Source of the DNA: Bin87 sp965197635 | GTDB lineage: Bacteria; Chloroflexota; Dehalococcoidia; Lucifugimonadales; UBA3495 | NCBI GenBank assembly: GCA_965197635.1 | Contig: CBDANN010000008.1 | Coordinates: 62,001-126,000 of the forward strand | Length of the DNA: 64,000 nucleotides | Direction of reading: 5' to 3' | Part shown: one piece after another, positions 1 through 8,475 of the stretch | How positions within the stretch are numbered: position 1 is the stretch's first letter | How the letters are laid out: every line of letters begins with the position of its first letter | The notes under the pieces: model-generated | What the model saw: only the letters and a program-made list of their open reading frames with translations | Database searches by the model: none | Told to the model about the DNA's origin: nothing | Translations under genes and position numbers: made by a program

Positions 1-1485
1 GTGCTGACCACCTACGGAACCGGCGCCGTAATGGGCGTGCCAGCCCACGACCAGCGCGACTACGATTTTGCCCGCAAGTACCGCCTGCCCGTCCGCACGG
101 TGATCGCGCCCATCGAATGGGATGGCAGTGAACCGGCGGAGGCGTACTTGGGCGAAGGCTTCATGACCAACTCGGGCGCCTACGAGGGTATGACCGACGA
201 AGAGGGCATGGCAGCCATTTCCAAAGACGTGGAGCGGCGAGGTTGGGGACAACGGACGGTGACCTACCGCCTGCGCGACTGGCTGATCTCCCGCCAGCGT
301 TACTGGGGCACGCCGATTCCCATGGTGTACTGCCAGAACCCGGATGATGATAATTGCGGGGTACAACCTGTGCCCGAGTCCGACTTGCCCGTGCTTCTGC
401 CCGAGGACGCCGAGTTCCGGCCCACCGGCGAGTCGCCCCTGGCCATCAACGAAGCGTTTGTCAACACGGTTTGTCCCAAGTGCGGCGGGCCGGGCCGGCG
501 GGAAACCGATACCATGGACACCTTTATGGACTCGTCGTGGTACATGCTCCGCTACTGCACGCCCCAATACAGCGGTGGCCCGTATGAACCGGCGATTGCT
601 TCCGAGTGGATGCCGGTGCAGCAGTACACGGGAGGAGCCGAGCACGCGGTGATGCACCTGCTGTACAGCCGGTTTTTCATCAAGTCCCTGCGCGATATGG
701 GACTGCTCCAAATTGACGAGCCGTTCCTGCGACTGTTCAACCAGGGGGTCATTCTGGGTCAGGACCACGAAAAGATGAGCAAGAGCCGGGGCAACGTGGT
801 CAACCCCGACGACGTGGTGGGCCAGGTTGGCGCGGACGCCGTGCGCGGTTTTCTCATGTTCATCGGCCCGTGGGACCAGGGCGGCCCGTGGAGCGACGAA
901 GGCATCAACGGCATCGTCCGCTGGTTGAATCGCGTCTGGGTTTTGGTCGAACATGACGCGGCGCAACTGGACAATCACCCCACCAATCCGGCGGTGGTGC
1001 GCGACACCCAGCGCATCCTGCACCAGACCATTCACAAGTGCCACGAAGACCTGGACAAGTTCAAGTTCAACACGACCATCGCGGCATTGATGGAGCTGGT
1101 GAATCACCTGAGCCGGGTCTGGAACGAGCAGTCGGTTGACGTAGCGACGTGGCGCGAGTGCATGGAGAAGTTCCTCTTACTGCTGGCCCCCATCGCTCCT
1201 CACGTAGCAGAAGAATTGTGGGAGCGCACCGGCCACGCGTACAGCATCCACCAGCAGCCGTTCCCCCAGTGGGACGAGGAGCTGGCCGCAGAGGATGAGC
1301 TGACGCTGGTGATACAGGTCAACGGACGGTTGCGGGACCGCATCAACGTCCCCGCCAGCATCGGTGACGAAGACGCCAAGAGCCTTGCCCTGGACAGCCC
1401 GCGGGTGCAGTCTCACATCGACGGGAAGGCCGTGCGCAACGTGGTGTACGTGCCCGGCCGGCTGGTGAACGTGGTGGTGGGGTAA
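1..1485 (+). CDS. leuS: Leucyl-tRNA synthetase, C-terminal part (5' end outside window)
   Basis: Class I aminoacyl-tRNA synthetase that charges tRNA-Leu in the cytoplasm. The 494 visible residues begin inside the editing (CP1) domain (TYGTGAVMGVPAHDQRD), continue through the catalytic core with the HEKMSKSRG signature near residue 258, and end with the anticodon-binding helical domain and a C-terminal domain (VIQVNGRLRDRI). LeuS is normally above 800 residues, so roughly the first 40% lies upstream and the GTG at base 1 is not the true start. Two CxxC-type pairs near residues 158-161 sit in the inserted domain. The gene ends 12 bases before the next CDS, whose ribosome site overlaps this stop codon. 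Confidence 0.95.
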   Translation: MLTTYGTGAVMGVPAHDQRDYDFARKYRLPVRTVIAPIEWDGSEPAEAYLGEGFMTNSGAYEGMTDEEGMAAISKDVERRGWGQRTVTYRLRDWLISRQRYWGTPIPMVYCQNPDDDNCGVQPVPESDLPVLLPEDAEFRPTGESPLAINEAFVNTVCPKCGGPGRRETDTMDTFMDSSWYMLRYCTPQYSGGPYEPAIASEWMPVQQYTGGAEHAVMHLLYSRFFIKSLRDMGLLQIDEPFLRLFNQGVILGQDHEKMSKSRGNVVNPDDVVGQVGADAVRGFLMFIGPWDQGGPWSDEGINGIVRWLNRVWVLVEHDAAQLDNHPTNPAVVRDTQRILHQTIHKCHEDLDKFKFNTTIAALMELVNHLSRVWNEQSVDVATWRECMEKFLLLLAPIAPHVAEELWERTGHAYSIHQQPFPQWDEELAAEDELTLVIQVNGRLRDRINVPASIGDEDAKSLALDSPRVQSHIDGKAVRNVVYVPGRLVNVVVG

Positions 1486-1497
1486 GGAGGAGCCGTC

Positions 1498-1854
1498 GTG
1501 GGCGAAGTATATGATACCTTTGGCATCTGGACCAGCGACGGCTTTTATCTGCGTAACCTGCGGATGCAAGCTGACACCGGAGCCGTTTATTGCCAGTTGC
1601 CCGAAGGGTTGTTGCGTGAAATGGGATGGGCGCCAACTCACCCGCCTCGTTCTTTTGTCCTCGCCGACGGCTCCCGCGTGAGCGCAGATTTGGGGACTGT
1701 CAGAGTACGCTACAATGGCGCGGATTTTGACGAACTGTTCGTGTTCGGTGAGGACGATTGCACTCCTATAATTGGCGTCGAGCTGTTGCAGAACCTGGGA
1801 CTGGGTGTCGACCCAGTTAATCACCGGCTGATGCCCATTGCGACGCAACCGTGA
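1498..1854 (+). CDS. Retropepsin-like (clan AA) aspartic protease family protein
   Basis: A 118-residue single-domain protein of the bacterial retropepsin-like type. It has an ADTGA active-site motif at about residues 25-29, a beta-rich middle (FVLADGSRVSADLGTVRVRY) and the PIIGVELLQNLGLGVDP segment typical of the C-terminal part of the fold, where the usual sequence is hydrophobic-G-x-(D/E)-L-L. Such proteins are expected to act as homodimers, each monomer giving one DTG. The GTG start follows AAGGAGG, which overlaps the leuS stop. A paralogue lies directly downstream. The substrate is unknown. Confidence 0.7.
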   Translation: MGEVYDTFGIWTSDGFYLRNLRMQADTGAVYCQLPEGLLREMGWAPTHPPRSFVLADGSRVSADLGTVRVRYNGADFDELFVFGEDDCTPIIGVELLQNLGLGVDPVNHRLMPIATQP

Positions 1855-1894
1855 AGATGGTCCACCGCCCGGTTTTTTGACGGAAGGATGTACG

Positions 1895-2314
1895 ATGCGC
1901 GATTACAGCCACGGTTCTTATGTCGACGTCATCCTGCGGTCTTCAGACCTCAACTGCCGCCGTAAAGTGCGTATGCGGGTTGACCTGAACGATTCTTACA
2001 CCCGGTTTCCAGCCGAGCTGCTCGAGGAAATGGGCTGGTCCATTAGAGGCTGGATTAGCATGGGCCACGAACAACCGGATACACTCCCTAACGGTTCACC
2101 GGCAGGCATGGCACTGGGTGCAGTCACCATAGAGATCAATGACATGATGATGCGCGTGTTGGCGGTGTTTGAAGACGATGATTGCCAGCCGGCACTAGGG
2201 GCGCACCTCCTGCACTGCCTTGGTGTGAAAGTCGCCCCTGAACACCGCACAATGTTTGCCGATGAAATCCTCTACCCCCGTCCCAGGAAAGTTTTCATCA
2301 ATGACCCTCGTTGA
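1895..2314 (+). CDS. Retropepsin-like paralogue lacking the DTG catalytic motif
   Basis: A 139-residue paralogue of the preceding protein; both share the layout EEMGW...GxVxIxxND...DDCxPxLGxxLLxxLGVxVxP. At the position of the DTGA motif it reads VDLNDSYTRFP, so the catalytic Asp-Thr-Gly is absent and peptidase activity is doubtful. The ATG at 1895 is preferred over an upstream in-frame ATG at 1838 because GGAAGG lies just before it and the shorter product aligns with its neighbour. The 3' end overlaps the start of cbiC by 14 bases. It could be an inactive partner of a heterodimer, but that is inference. Confidence 0.6.
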   Translation: MRDYSHGSYVDVILRSSDLNCRRKVRMRVDLNDSYTRFPAELLEEMGWSIRGWISMGHEQPDTLPNGSPAGMALGAVTIEINDMMMRVLAVFEDDDCQPALGAHLLHCLGVKVAPEHRTMFADEILYPRPRKVFINDPR

Positions 2315-2948
2315 AAAATACGCCCTCCTCCCTGAGGAAATCGACCGGCAAAGCCTGCTTATGGTTGCGGACAGCCTGCGCGACGACGCGGCGACGTCCC
2401 TGCTGTCCGAAGCCGAGCGGTACGTGCTGCACCGCATCGTGCGAGCCGAGGGCGATCCGGCCATTGCCGCCGACGTGCGTTTCAGCGACGGCGCGGTGTC
2501 ATCGGCCCTGGACTCCCTCAAACAAACCCGCCGCGTCGTCACCGACGTGCGTATGGTCCAGGTTGGCATATCGCGGGCGGCCTTGGCCCGGCGGAGCGTG
2601 GAAACTGTGTGTCTGATAGACGCGCCGGAGGTTGCCGAGCGGGCCCGTCGCGAGGGCACCACCCGCAGCGTCGCCGCCGTGCGCGAACTGGCCCCGCAGA
2701 TGGACGGCGCGGTGCTGGCCATCGGGAACGCTCCCACGGCGCTGCTGGCGTTGCTGGATTTGATCGATGCCGGCCAGGTAGCCCCGTCAATGGTCATCGG
2801 TATGCCGGTGGGATTTGTGGCCTGCCCGGAATCGAAAGCGGAACTGGCGGCCCGAAGCGTGCCGCACATTACCATCCTGGGCCGACGCGGGGGCAGCTCT
2901 GCCGCGGCGGCCACAGTGAACGCCCTGCTTGACCTGCTGGAGGACTGA
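2301..2948 (+). CDS. cbiC: Precorrin-8X / cobalt-precorrin-8 methylmutase
   Basis: Moves the C-11 methyl group to C-12, giving (cobyrinic) hydrogenobyrinate in corrin-ring synthesis. The 215-residue sequence has the family hallmarks: a catalytic-region His in RYVLHRIVRAEGDP, GAVLAIGNAPTALLALL, and PSMVIGMPVGFVACPESK followed by the GRRGGSSAAAATVNALL end. The ATG at 2301 is chosen because residues before it in the longer frame do not match the family; it lies inside the 3' end of the previous gene. Six bases separate it from cbiX, consistent with co-transcription. Confidence 0.92.
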   Translation: MTLVEKYALLPEEIDRQSLLMVADSLRDDAATSLLSEAERYVLHRIVRAEGDPAIAADVRFSDGAVSSALDSLKQTRRVVTDVRMVQVGISRAALARRSVETVCLIDAPEVAERARREGTTRSVAAVRELAPQMDGAVLAIGNAPTALLALLDLIDAGQVAPSMVIGMPVGFVACPESKAELAARSVPHITILGRRGGSSAAAATVNALLDLLED

Positions 2949-2954
2949 CCGCCC

Positions 2955-3851
2955 ATGCCTGCCGACAACAACGCCAATGGCAATTCCGGAAGTTGGGGCG
3001 TGGTCCTGCTGTGCCATGGCAGCCAACGTGGGGCCAGTCGCGACGAATGTTCCTGCGCTTGGGCCGCCGACGGGCCACGATTCCCAGCGTGGTGCCTGGG
3101 TTGCCCTAATACTCCGGTTGGCCTGCGCGAAGCCGCCCGTCGTTTGTCGGAATCGCTGATTGACGATGCCGCGCAGGTTATTGTCTCGTGCCTGGAGTTT
3201 TTGCCTCCGCACCCTCCGGAAGCGGTGTCGATTCTGGCGGAGGCCGGGATGGACCGGGTTGTCGTAGCTCCTTATCTGCTGGGCAACGGCAAACACGCCA
3301 CGCTGGAGATGGAGGAAGTGCTGGAGGAAATCGCCGCAAAGGCTCCCGGCGTGGAAGTGCGTTTGGCCGACGGGTTGGGAGCCGACCTCCGCATCGCTGA
3401 ACTGGTCCGCGACCGCATAGACGCGCTGCCGGATGTGGTGCGGCGGCCGGCTGACGGCAGGCCGGTGGGCATCCTGCTGGTCAAAGCAGGAACGCAGACC
3501 CGTTACGACGATTGCCTCTGGCTGAAAGATCTGGGGGGGTGGGTTGAGCGCGATTTGGGCGACGGCTACGCGGTGTCAGTGGCGCAATCGCACTACGGCG
3601 ACCCCACCATGGAGGCGGCCGCTGCGGAACTGGTCAACGAGCGGGGCGTGGGCAGCATAATCTGTGCGCCGTATGTTTTCTTCCCCGGCATGATTCTGCG
3701 GCGCAACGTCTTGGGGACGATGCGTCAGTTGCAGGAGACGTATCCTGGCATATCGATGTCGGTGGCGCCGCCCTTGGGCGTTGACGACCGGCTGGTGGCA
3801 GTGGCCAGCGACCGGGTGCGCGCGGCGCAGCGCTTAAGCGAGCAGGTATAA
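2955..3851 (+). CDS. cbiX: Sirohydrochlorin cobaltochelatase (two-domain CbiX type)
   Basis: Inserts Co(II) into sirohydrochlorin at the start of the cobalt-early (anaerobic) cobalamin route. The protein is 298 residues with two chelatase-like halves. The first has VVLLCHGSQRG with the metal-binding His, and PYLLGNGKHATLEMEE with the second His. The second half begins VGILLVKAGTQTRYDD and has AQSHYGDPTME and APYVFFPGM. This internal duplication is typical of long CbiX. About 25 residues after the first motif (CSCAWAADGPRFPAWCLGC) are Cys/Trp-rich and look unlike the family, so a local insertion or compensated frameshift is possible. It sits between cbiC and a Uma2-like gene. Confidence 0.88.
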   Translation: MPADNNANGNSGSWGVVLLCHGSQRGASRDECSCAWAADGPRFPAWCLGCPNTPVGLREAARRLSESLIDDAAQVIVSCLEFLPPHPPEAVSILAEAGMDRVVVAPYLLGNGKHATLEMEEVLEEIAAKAPGVEVRLADGLGADLRIAELVRDRIDALPDVVRRPADGRPVGILLVKAGTQTRYDDCLWLKDLGGWVERDLGDGYAVSVAQSHYGDPTMEAAAAELVNERGVGSIICAPYVFFPGMILRRNVLGTMRQLQETYPGISMSVAPPLGVDDRLVAVASDRVRAAQRLSEQV

Positions 3852-3893
3852 TAAAGTGGAAGCGACCCAGCCCGTGTCATCGGGAGAAACGCT

Positions 3894-4655
3894 ATGACCA
3901 CTGCAACTCAGACGCCGGCGATGCTGCCCTATGTCAAGCAGGGCGAGATCGACTACGCCAGTTTGGACTACAATCCCGACGAACCGGAGCCGATGCCCGA
4001 AGCCATGGAGCAGGAACCAGTCGTACAAGAAATTCTCGGCATACTCGCCAGTCGGCTCACCGACTTCGGGCATCGCCCGGACATCTTCCTCAGCAGCAAT
4101 ACCATCCTGTGCTACGACCCGGCCAACCTCAACGTGCGTCGCCAGCCCGACATCTACCTGGCCTTCGGCGTTGATCAAGGCGCCATCCGCCGCCGCCGGA
4201 TTTACTTGCCCTGGGAAGCCGGCAAGCCGCCCGACCTGGCCCTGGAAGTGGGTTCGGAAAGCACCGGCTCGGAAGATACGGTTGCCAAACCCCGCGTGTA
4301 TGCCACCATCGGCATCCGCGAATACTGGCGGTTCGACCCCAGCGGCGGCGAGCATCACGGGGAACCCCTGTCCGGCGGCGTCCTGCGCGACGGCGTGTAT
4401 CATCCCGTTGAGTTGACCACCGAACCTGACGGCATACTCAAGGGGTACAGCGAATTGATGGGGCTGTATCTGTGCTGGGATGAGGGCTGGCCCCGCTTCT
4501 ATGACCCGGCCGCCGGCAGATACCTTGAGAATTGGCGTCAGGAACGCGTTGCTTATGAAGCGCAACGAGCAGCCAGCGAAGCGGAACGGGCTGTTCTGGC
4601 AGCGGAAAACGAGCGTCTGCGGGAGATGCTGCGCCGGCTGCAGCCGGAGAGCTAG
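3894..4655 (+). CDS. Uma2-family putative endonuclease (DUF820)
   Basis: A 253-residue member of the Uma2/DUF820 family, a PD-(D/E)xK nuclease-like fold expanded in Chloroflexota and cyanobacteria. Visible core: RRQPDIYLAFG (Asp of the motif), then DLALEVGSES and KPRVYATIGIREYWRFDP. The last 40 residues (RQERVAYEAQRAASEAERAVLAAENERLREML) form a predicted coiled coil, common in this family. It interrupts the cobalamin genes and has no obvious functional link to them. Biochemical activity of most members is unknown. Confidence 0.82.
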   Translation: MTTATQTPAMLPYVKQGEIDYASLDYNPDEPEPMPEAMEQEPVVQEILGILASRLTDFGHRPDIFLSSNTILCYDPANLNVRRQPDIYLAFGVDQGAIRRRRIYLPWEAGKPPDLALEVGSESTGSEDTVAKPRVYATIGIREYWRFDPSGGEHHGEPLSGGVLRDGVYHPVELTTEPDGILKGYSELMGLYLCWDEGWPRFYDPAAGRYLENWRQERVAYEAQRAASEAERAVLAAENERLREMLRRLQPES

Positions 4656-4692
4656 CCGACAACATCGCGCCACCGCACGGAAGCAGTAGAAT

Positions 4693-5934
4693 ATGTCAGT
4701 GAACATGATGCCCGACGTTGAGCCAAATAACGGCGCAGAGCGCCCCGAAAGCGACTACTCTCGGCCGACCAAGCGCGACCCCCAGGGGATGCGGACCGGG
4801 TACACCACCGGCACCACCGCCGCCGCAGCCGCGAAGGCCGCCGTGATCCTGATGCTGTCGGGCCACGCGCCCGAAGAGGTGTCCGTGCCGCTGCCCGGCG
4901 GACGGGGGCCGGCGACGCTGAAAGTGTATCAGAGTTGGCCCATGGAGCCAGCGGAGGGCGTCCGGTGTTCCGCCATCAAGGACGGGGGCGACGACCCGGA
5001 CGTAACCCACGGCGCGGAGATCGTGGTCGGCGTGTGGCGGTTGCCCGATGGCAACAAGGGATTGCAGATAACCGGCGGCCCAGGCGTTGGAACAGTCACC
5101 CGGCCCGGTACGGGCATCGAGGTGGGCGAACCGGCGGTTACGCGAGTGCCCCGTCGGATGATGGCCGACGCCGTAGCCGAGGGGCTGGTGGAATGCGGCT
5201 GGCCGGCGGATACCGGCGTGCGGGCGCGGATCTCCGTGCCCGGCGGAGAGGAAATCGCCAAGCAGACCACCAACGCAAGGCTGGGCGTGCTGGGAGGCAT
5301 CAGCATCCTGGGCAGCACGGGCGTGGTGCAGCCCTTCAGCACGGCGGCCTGGCGAGCCAGCGTCCACCTGGCGATTGACGTGGCGGCCACCAATGGACTG
5401 GACCACCTGGTGCTGTCCACCGGCACCCGCAGCGAGCAATACACGCGGGAACTGCTCGATCTGCCGGATATGGCGTACATCGAGGCCGGCATATTCTCCG
5501 GCCCCTCGATGAAACGGTGCGTCAACAAGGGGATCAAGCGCGTCGCCCATGTGGGCATGGTGGGCAAGTTCTCCAAGATGGCAATGGGCTATTTCGTTAC
5601 CCACGTTGCCGGCAACCAGGTTGACACCGAGTTCCTGGCCGGTTTGGCCGGCCAATGCGGTGCCTCACCTGAACTGCAAGCGGAGATGGCCGACGCCTCC
5701 AGTGGGCGGCACTTTCAGGAGTTGGCCCAGGAGCACGGGGTGATGGGTGTGTTCCCCATCATGTGCCAGATGGTATGCACCGAGGCTCAAAAGTACCTGG
5801 GCGACGGAGCAGCGATTATCGTTGACGCCCTATGCTTCGACTTTGAGGGCAACCTGCTGGGGTCAGCAAGCACTTCCCCCGACGGCATCCCCATGCGCGA
5901 CCCGGCGACAGTGGCGGCAGATGGTCAGCGCTGA
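4693..5934 (+). CDS. cbiD: Cobalt-precorrin-5B (C1)-methyltransferase
   Basis: SAM-dependent methylation at C-1 in the anaerobic corrin pathway. The 413 residues begin with a non-conserved tail, then the family signature MRTGYTTGTTAAAAAKAA at about residues 31-48. Later markers are IKDGGDDPDVTHGAEI, GGPGVGTVTRPG, VPGGEEIAKQTTNARLGVLGGISILGSTG and KFSKMAMGYFVTH. CbiD has no equivalent in the aerobic route, which supports the cobalt-early assignment. Its end overlaps the cbiT start by 14 bases, indicating translational coupling. Confidence 0.95.
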   Translation: MSVNMMPDVEPNNGAERPESDYSRPTKRDPQGMRTGYTTGTTAAAAAKAAVILMLSGHAPEEVSVPLPGGRGPATLKVYQSWPMEPAEGVRCSAIKDGGDDPDVTHGAEIVVGVWRLPDGNKGLQITGGPGVGTVTRPGTGIEVGEPAVTRVPRRMMADAVAEGLVECGWPADTGVRARISVPGGEEIAKQTTNARLGVLGGISILGSTGVVQPFSTAAWRASVHLAIDVAATNGLDHLVLSTGTRSEQYTRELLDLPDMAYIEAGIFSGPSMKRCVNKGIKRVAHVGMVGKFSKMAMGYFVTHVAGNQVDTEFLAGLAGQCGASPELQAEMADASSGRHFQELAQEHGVMGVFPIMCQMVCTEAQKYLGDGAAIIVDALCFDFEGNLLGSASTSPDGIPMRDPATVAADGQR

Positions 5935-6544
5935 CCCCACTGTGAATACCACGTCGGCCGACTTCCGAGCGTTGGGCCTGCCGGACGATGCCTTCGAGCA
6001 ACGGCGTCCGCTGCGAGGACAGATCACCAAGTCCGAGGTGCGGGCGGTGAGCCTCTACCTCCTGGGGTTGCGCCCGGACAGTGTCGTGTGGGACATCGGA
6101 GCCGGCACGGGTTCAGTGGCGGTTGAGGCGGCGCGTATCGCTCACCAGGGCTGCGTGTACGCGGTCGACAAGGATGCGGACAGCGCCGACCTGCTACGCC
6201 GCAACGTGGCCCGGTACGGCGACGGGCGTGTTTCGGTCGTCATTGGAACGGCTCCCGAGGCCCTGGCCGGATTGCCGGACCCGGACGCGGCGTTCATCGG
6301 AGGTGGCGGTTCCGCGATGCCCGACATCACGGCAACGGTAGTCCGCCGGCTGCGGCCGTCGGGCCGGATGGTGGCGAACTTCGCGGCGATGGAACGGGCC
6401 AACGACACCTATCGAGCGCTGCAAGAGGCTGGTGTATCGCCGGGGTTAACAATGGTTTCGGCGTCGCGGGGCCGGGAGTTGCCCGACGGGGCGCTGCGCC
6501 TGGAAGCGATGAATCCGGTATTTGTCGTCTGGGGACAGAAATAA
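5921..6544 (+). CDS. cbiT: Cobalt-precorrin-6B C15-methyltransferase (decarboxylating)
   Basis: Rossmann-fold SAM methyltransferase that methylates C-15 and removes the C-12 acetate carboxyl. The 207 residues contain ITKSEVRAVSLYLLGL and the SAM motif VVWDIGAGTGSVAVEAA near residue 55, then VYAVDKDADSADLLRRN and AAFIGGGGSAMPDI. The ATG at 5921 overlaps the end of cbiD and fits the family length; upstream in-frame sequence is a shadow of cbiD. CbiE, which is fused to CbiT in CobL proteins, is not in the window. The next gene starts directly after the stop. Confidence 0.92.
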   Translation: MVSADPTVNTTSADFRALGLPDDAFEQRRPLRGQITKSEVRAVSLYLLGLRPDSVVWDIGAGTGSVAVEAARIAHQGCVYAVDKDADSADLLRRNVARYGDGRVSVVIGTAPEALAGLPDPDAAFIGGGGSAMPDITATVVRRLRPSGRMVANFAAMERANDTYRALQEAGVSPGLTMVSASRGRELPDGALRLEAMNPVFVVWGQK

Positions 6545-7261
6545 ATGACCACACCCGCACAAACGGGAAGGCTCTACGGCGTGGGCGTGGGCCCCGGCGA
6601 TCCAGAACTGCTGACGGTGAAGGCGCAGCGGGTGCTGCAATCCGTTCCGGTGATCTGGGTGCCCCAGGCCGGCATCAGCGCGGAGAGTTACGCCTACACC
6701 ATCGTCAAGGGGATCATCGACGAGGGCCGCCAGGAAGTGGTGCGGGCCAAGTTCCCCACCAACGACGAAGACGCGGCTGGCGACGTGTGGCGGTCTGCCG
6801 CCCGCGATCTGGCCGTCCATCTGGAAGCCGGCCGGGACGTTGCCTTCATCACCGAAGGCGACCCCATGCTGTACAGCACCTTCGCGTACGTCTTGGAGAC
6901 CATCCAAGAAGAATACCCTCATCTTCCGGTGGAGGTGGTGCCGGGTGTTTCGTCGGTAATGGCGGCGGCGGCCTCGGCGGCGGCTCCGCTGGTCCACCAC
7001 GGCCAGCGTCTGGCCATCCTGCCCGCGGTGTACGGCATCGACGACCTCAGAGAAGCCATCGCACTCTACGACACCATAGTCCTGATGAAGGTCAACCGTA
7101 CCTTGCTTGACGCGCTGGCGAACCTGGAGCGTCTGGGTCTTGCCGGGCGCACCATCTACGTGCGCCGAGCGACCACCGAGCGGGAGCGGGTAGTGCGCGA
7201 CATTCAAGAGCTGTCTAACGAAGACTTGGACTACTTCTCGCTCCTGATCATCCGGCGGTGA
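6545..7261 (+). CDS. cbiL: Cobalt-precorrin-2 / precorrin-2 C20-methyltransferase
   Basis: SAM uroporphyrinogen-III methyltransferase-fold enzyme for C-20 methylation. The 238 residues start with YGVGVGPGDPELLTVKAQRVLQ, then VAFITEGDPMLYSTFAYVLE and VEVVPGVSSVMAAAA, the usual tetrapyrrole methylase motifs. The wording around WVPQAGISAESYAYTIVKGII fits CbiL/CobI better than the other family members. The ATG directly abuts the cbiT stop. Confidence 0.9.
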   Translation: MTTPAQTGRLYGVGVGPGDPELLTVKAQRVLQSVPVIWVPQAGISAESYAYTIVKGIIDEGRQEVVRAKFPTNDEDAAGDVWRSAARDLAVHLEAGRDVAFITEGDPMLYSTFAYVLETIQEEYPHLPVEVVPGVSSVMAAAASAAAPLVHHGQRLAILPAVYGIDDLREAIALYDTIVLMKVNRTLLDALANLERLGLAGRTIYVRRATTERERVVRDIQELSNEDLDYFSLLIIRR

Positions 7262-7288
7262 GGGCACCTTTCCGTGCCCGGCGGAGCG

Positions 7289-7807
7289 TTACGCCGTCAG
7301 CTCCGGTAAGTATTTTCTTATTCCTGACGCCAGGTCGTCGGGATGAATTGAGCCGTCAAGCATGGCTTGGGCAATACCGTTGCTGATTTGACGCCGCGTC
7401 ATCCGTCGGCACTGACCGGCGCTCACTGCCTCCGCAAAGAGCGTTGCGATCAACGCGATTTGGGTCGGGTCGGCGGTTACGTCTATGTGCCGGTCGGCCA
7501 TGGCGGCGTAGGGAGTTCGGCCGGCCGTGGGAATTACTGCTCCGGCGGCCTCGGTCAGTTCCGCAAGAGGCACCAAGACAACGTCGGTGGTTTCCAAGTG
7601 GGCGTGGGCAGATGCTATGGCGATGATGACCTCGGTAGCGCTTTGTTCGGTGTCGTCGCATTTCCAGAACGACAGTATGCCGGTTTCATCCGTGAGGTCA
7701 GACTCTATGGCTTCTGCAAGGAGTGTCTCGTCTGCGTTCCCGGCGGCTCTTTCCCATTTGGCTCGTTTAACCTTACGCGCTGCGTACTGAGGTGACCTAG
7801 CCAGCAT
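7289..7807 (-). CDS. Hypothetical protein
   Basis: A 172-residue protein of unrecognised family, encoded against the cobalamin genes. The first 25 residues are basic (RSPQYAARKVKRAKWER); the middle is hydrophobic and alternating (TEVIIAIASAHAHLETTDVVLVPLAEL). The C-terminal 60 residues look helical (TLFAEAVSAGQCRRMTRRQISNGIAQAMLDG). Its start overlaps the end of the upstream 7797-8261 gene by 11 bases, so the two are probably a coupled pair. No function is proposed. Confidence 0.6.
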   Translation of the reverse strand: MLARSPQYAARKVKRAKWERAAGNADETLLAEAIESDLTDETGILSFWKCDDTEQSATEVIIAIASAHAHLETTDVVLVPLAELTEAAGAVIPTAGRTPYAAMADRHIDVTADPTQIALIATLFAEAVSAGQCRRMTRRQISNGIAQAMLDGSIHPDDLASGIRKYLPELTA

Positions 7808-8261
7808 CCGCGATTACCTCGCGGATGTATTCCTGTAACCAGGGTTCAGTATCCTGATGCCGTTCCAGTTCTGTTACTACGTCAGGACAGAGCCAGCTTT
7901 CGGCGGCCCTGACGGCAGACTCCCTGACGCAGACGTCGCTGGCCTGGAGCGCACTGTGCACCAGATTAGTCTTGCGCCAGTCTGCCCAAGGCGGTTCAAA
8001 CCGCGCGACGCACTGGAGGGTTGCGGCAACCAGGTCGGCGTTTTTACTTTGCAGGATGATGGCTTCCAACTCGCACGGGTAAGGTTCGCTGGCATCTGAA
8101 TCGAGGAACGCCCCGATGATGTGGTCGGCCGGGTGCTCCTCACCGTCGGCAATCTGTCGCAAGCTGAACGCATCGGAGAGATGCTCGGTCAGAAAGGTTT
8201 CGGGTTTGTCGTGGTTTGTCGGTGTGACCGGCGGGGATGCCATCAAATGCTGCGCGTTCAT
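7797..8261 (-). CDS. Hypothetical helical (HEAT-like) protein
   Basis: A 154-residue acidic, helix-rich protein. Segments such as LEAIILQSKNADLVAATLQCVARF and LVHSALQASDVCVRESAVRAAESWL have the spacing of HEAT/ARM-type repeats, though no repeat consensus can be shown by eye. An internal ATG at 8240 is an alternative start. It forms a coupled pair with the 7289-7807 gene and separates cbiL from cbiF. Function unknown. Confidence 0.55.
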   Translation of the reverse strand: MNAQHLMASPPVTPTNHDKPETFLTEHLSDAFSLRQIADGEEHPADHIIGAFLDSDASEPYPCELEAIILQSKNADLVAATLQCVARFEPPWADWRKTNLVHSALQASDVCVRESAVRAAESWLCPDVVTELERHQDTEPWLQEYIREVIADAG

Positions 8262-8375
8262 AATCGTTCCCAGACGGTGTTTTGTTGCTGTTCTGTTGAC
8301 GTTCTGTTGCCCATTTTAGGGGTCGCCATGATTATTAGCAAGAAATGCCGTGCCTCTTGCTTGGGCGGACGGGCT

Positions 8376-8404
8376 GCGACAGCCATTCTGGTTTGCGGTA
8401 CAAT
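8376..8404 (+). promoter_or_regulatory. Possible sigma-70-type promoter for cbiF
   Basis: GCGACA and TACAAT are separated by 17 bases, about 70 bases upstream of the cbiF ATG. The -35 matches TTGACA at four of six positions. cbiF is preceded by opposite-strand genes and needs its own promoter. Seen by eye only. No cobalamin riboswitch was recognised in the 214-base gap. Confidence 0.3.
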
Positions 8405-8475
8405 TGCAACCAGCAAATATGGCAATATGCTGTGCCAGAGATGACATCGGGAGCGTCTGCCCCAGGAGAACCCAC

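Noticed and set aside
8262..8475. Cobalamin riboswitch upstream of cbiF
   Set aside because: The gap contains no recognisable B12-box or conserved core; only a weak promoter can be proposed.
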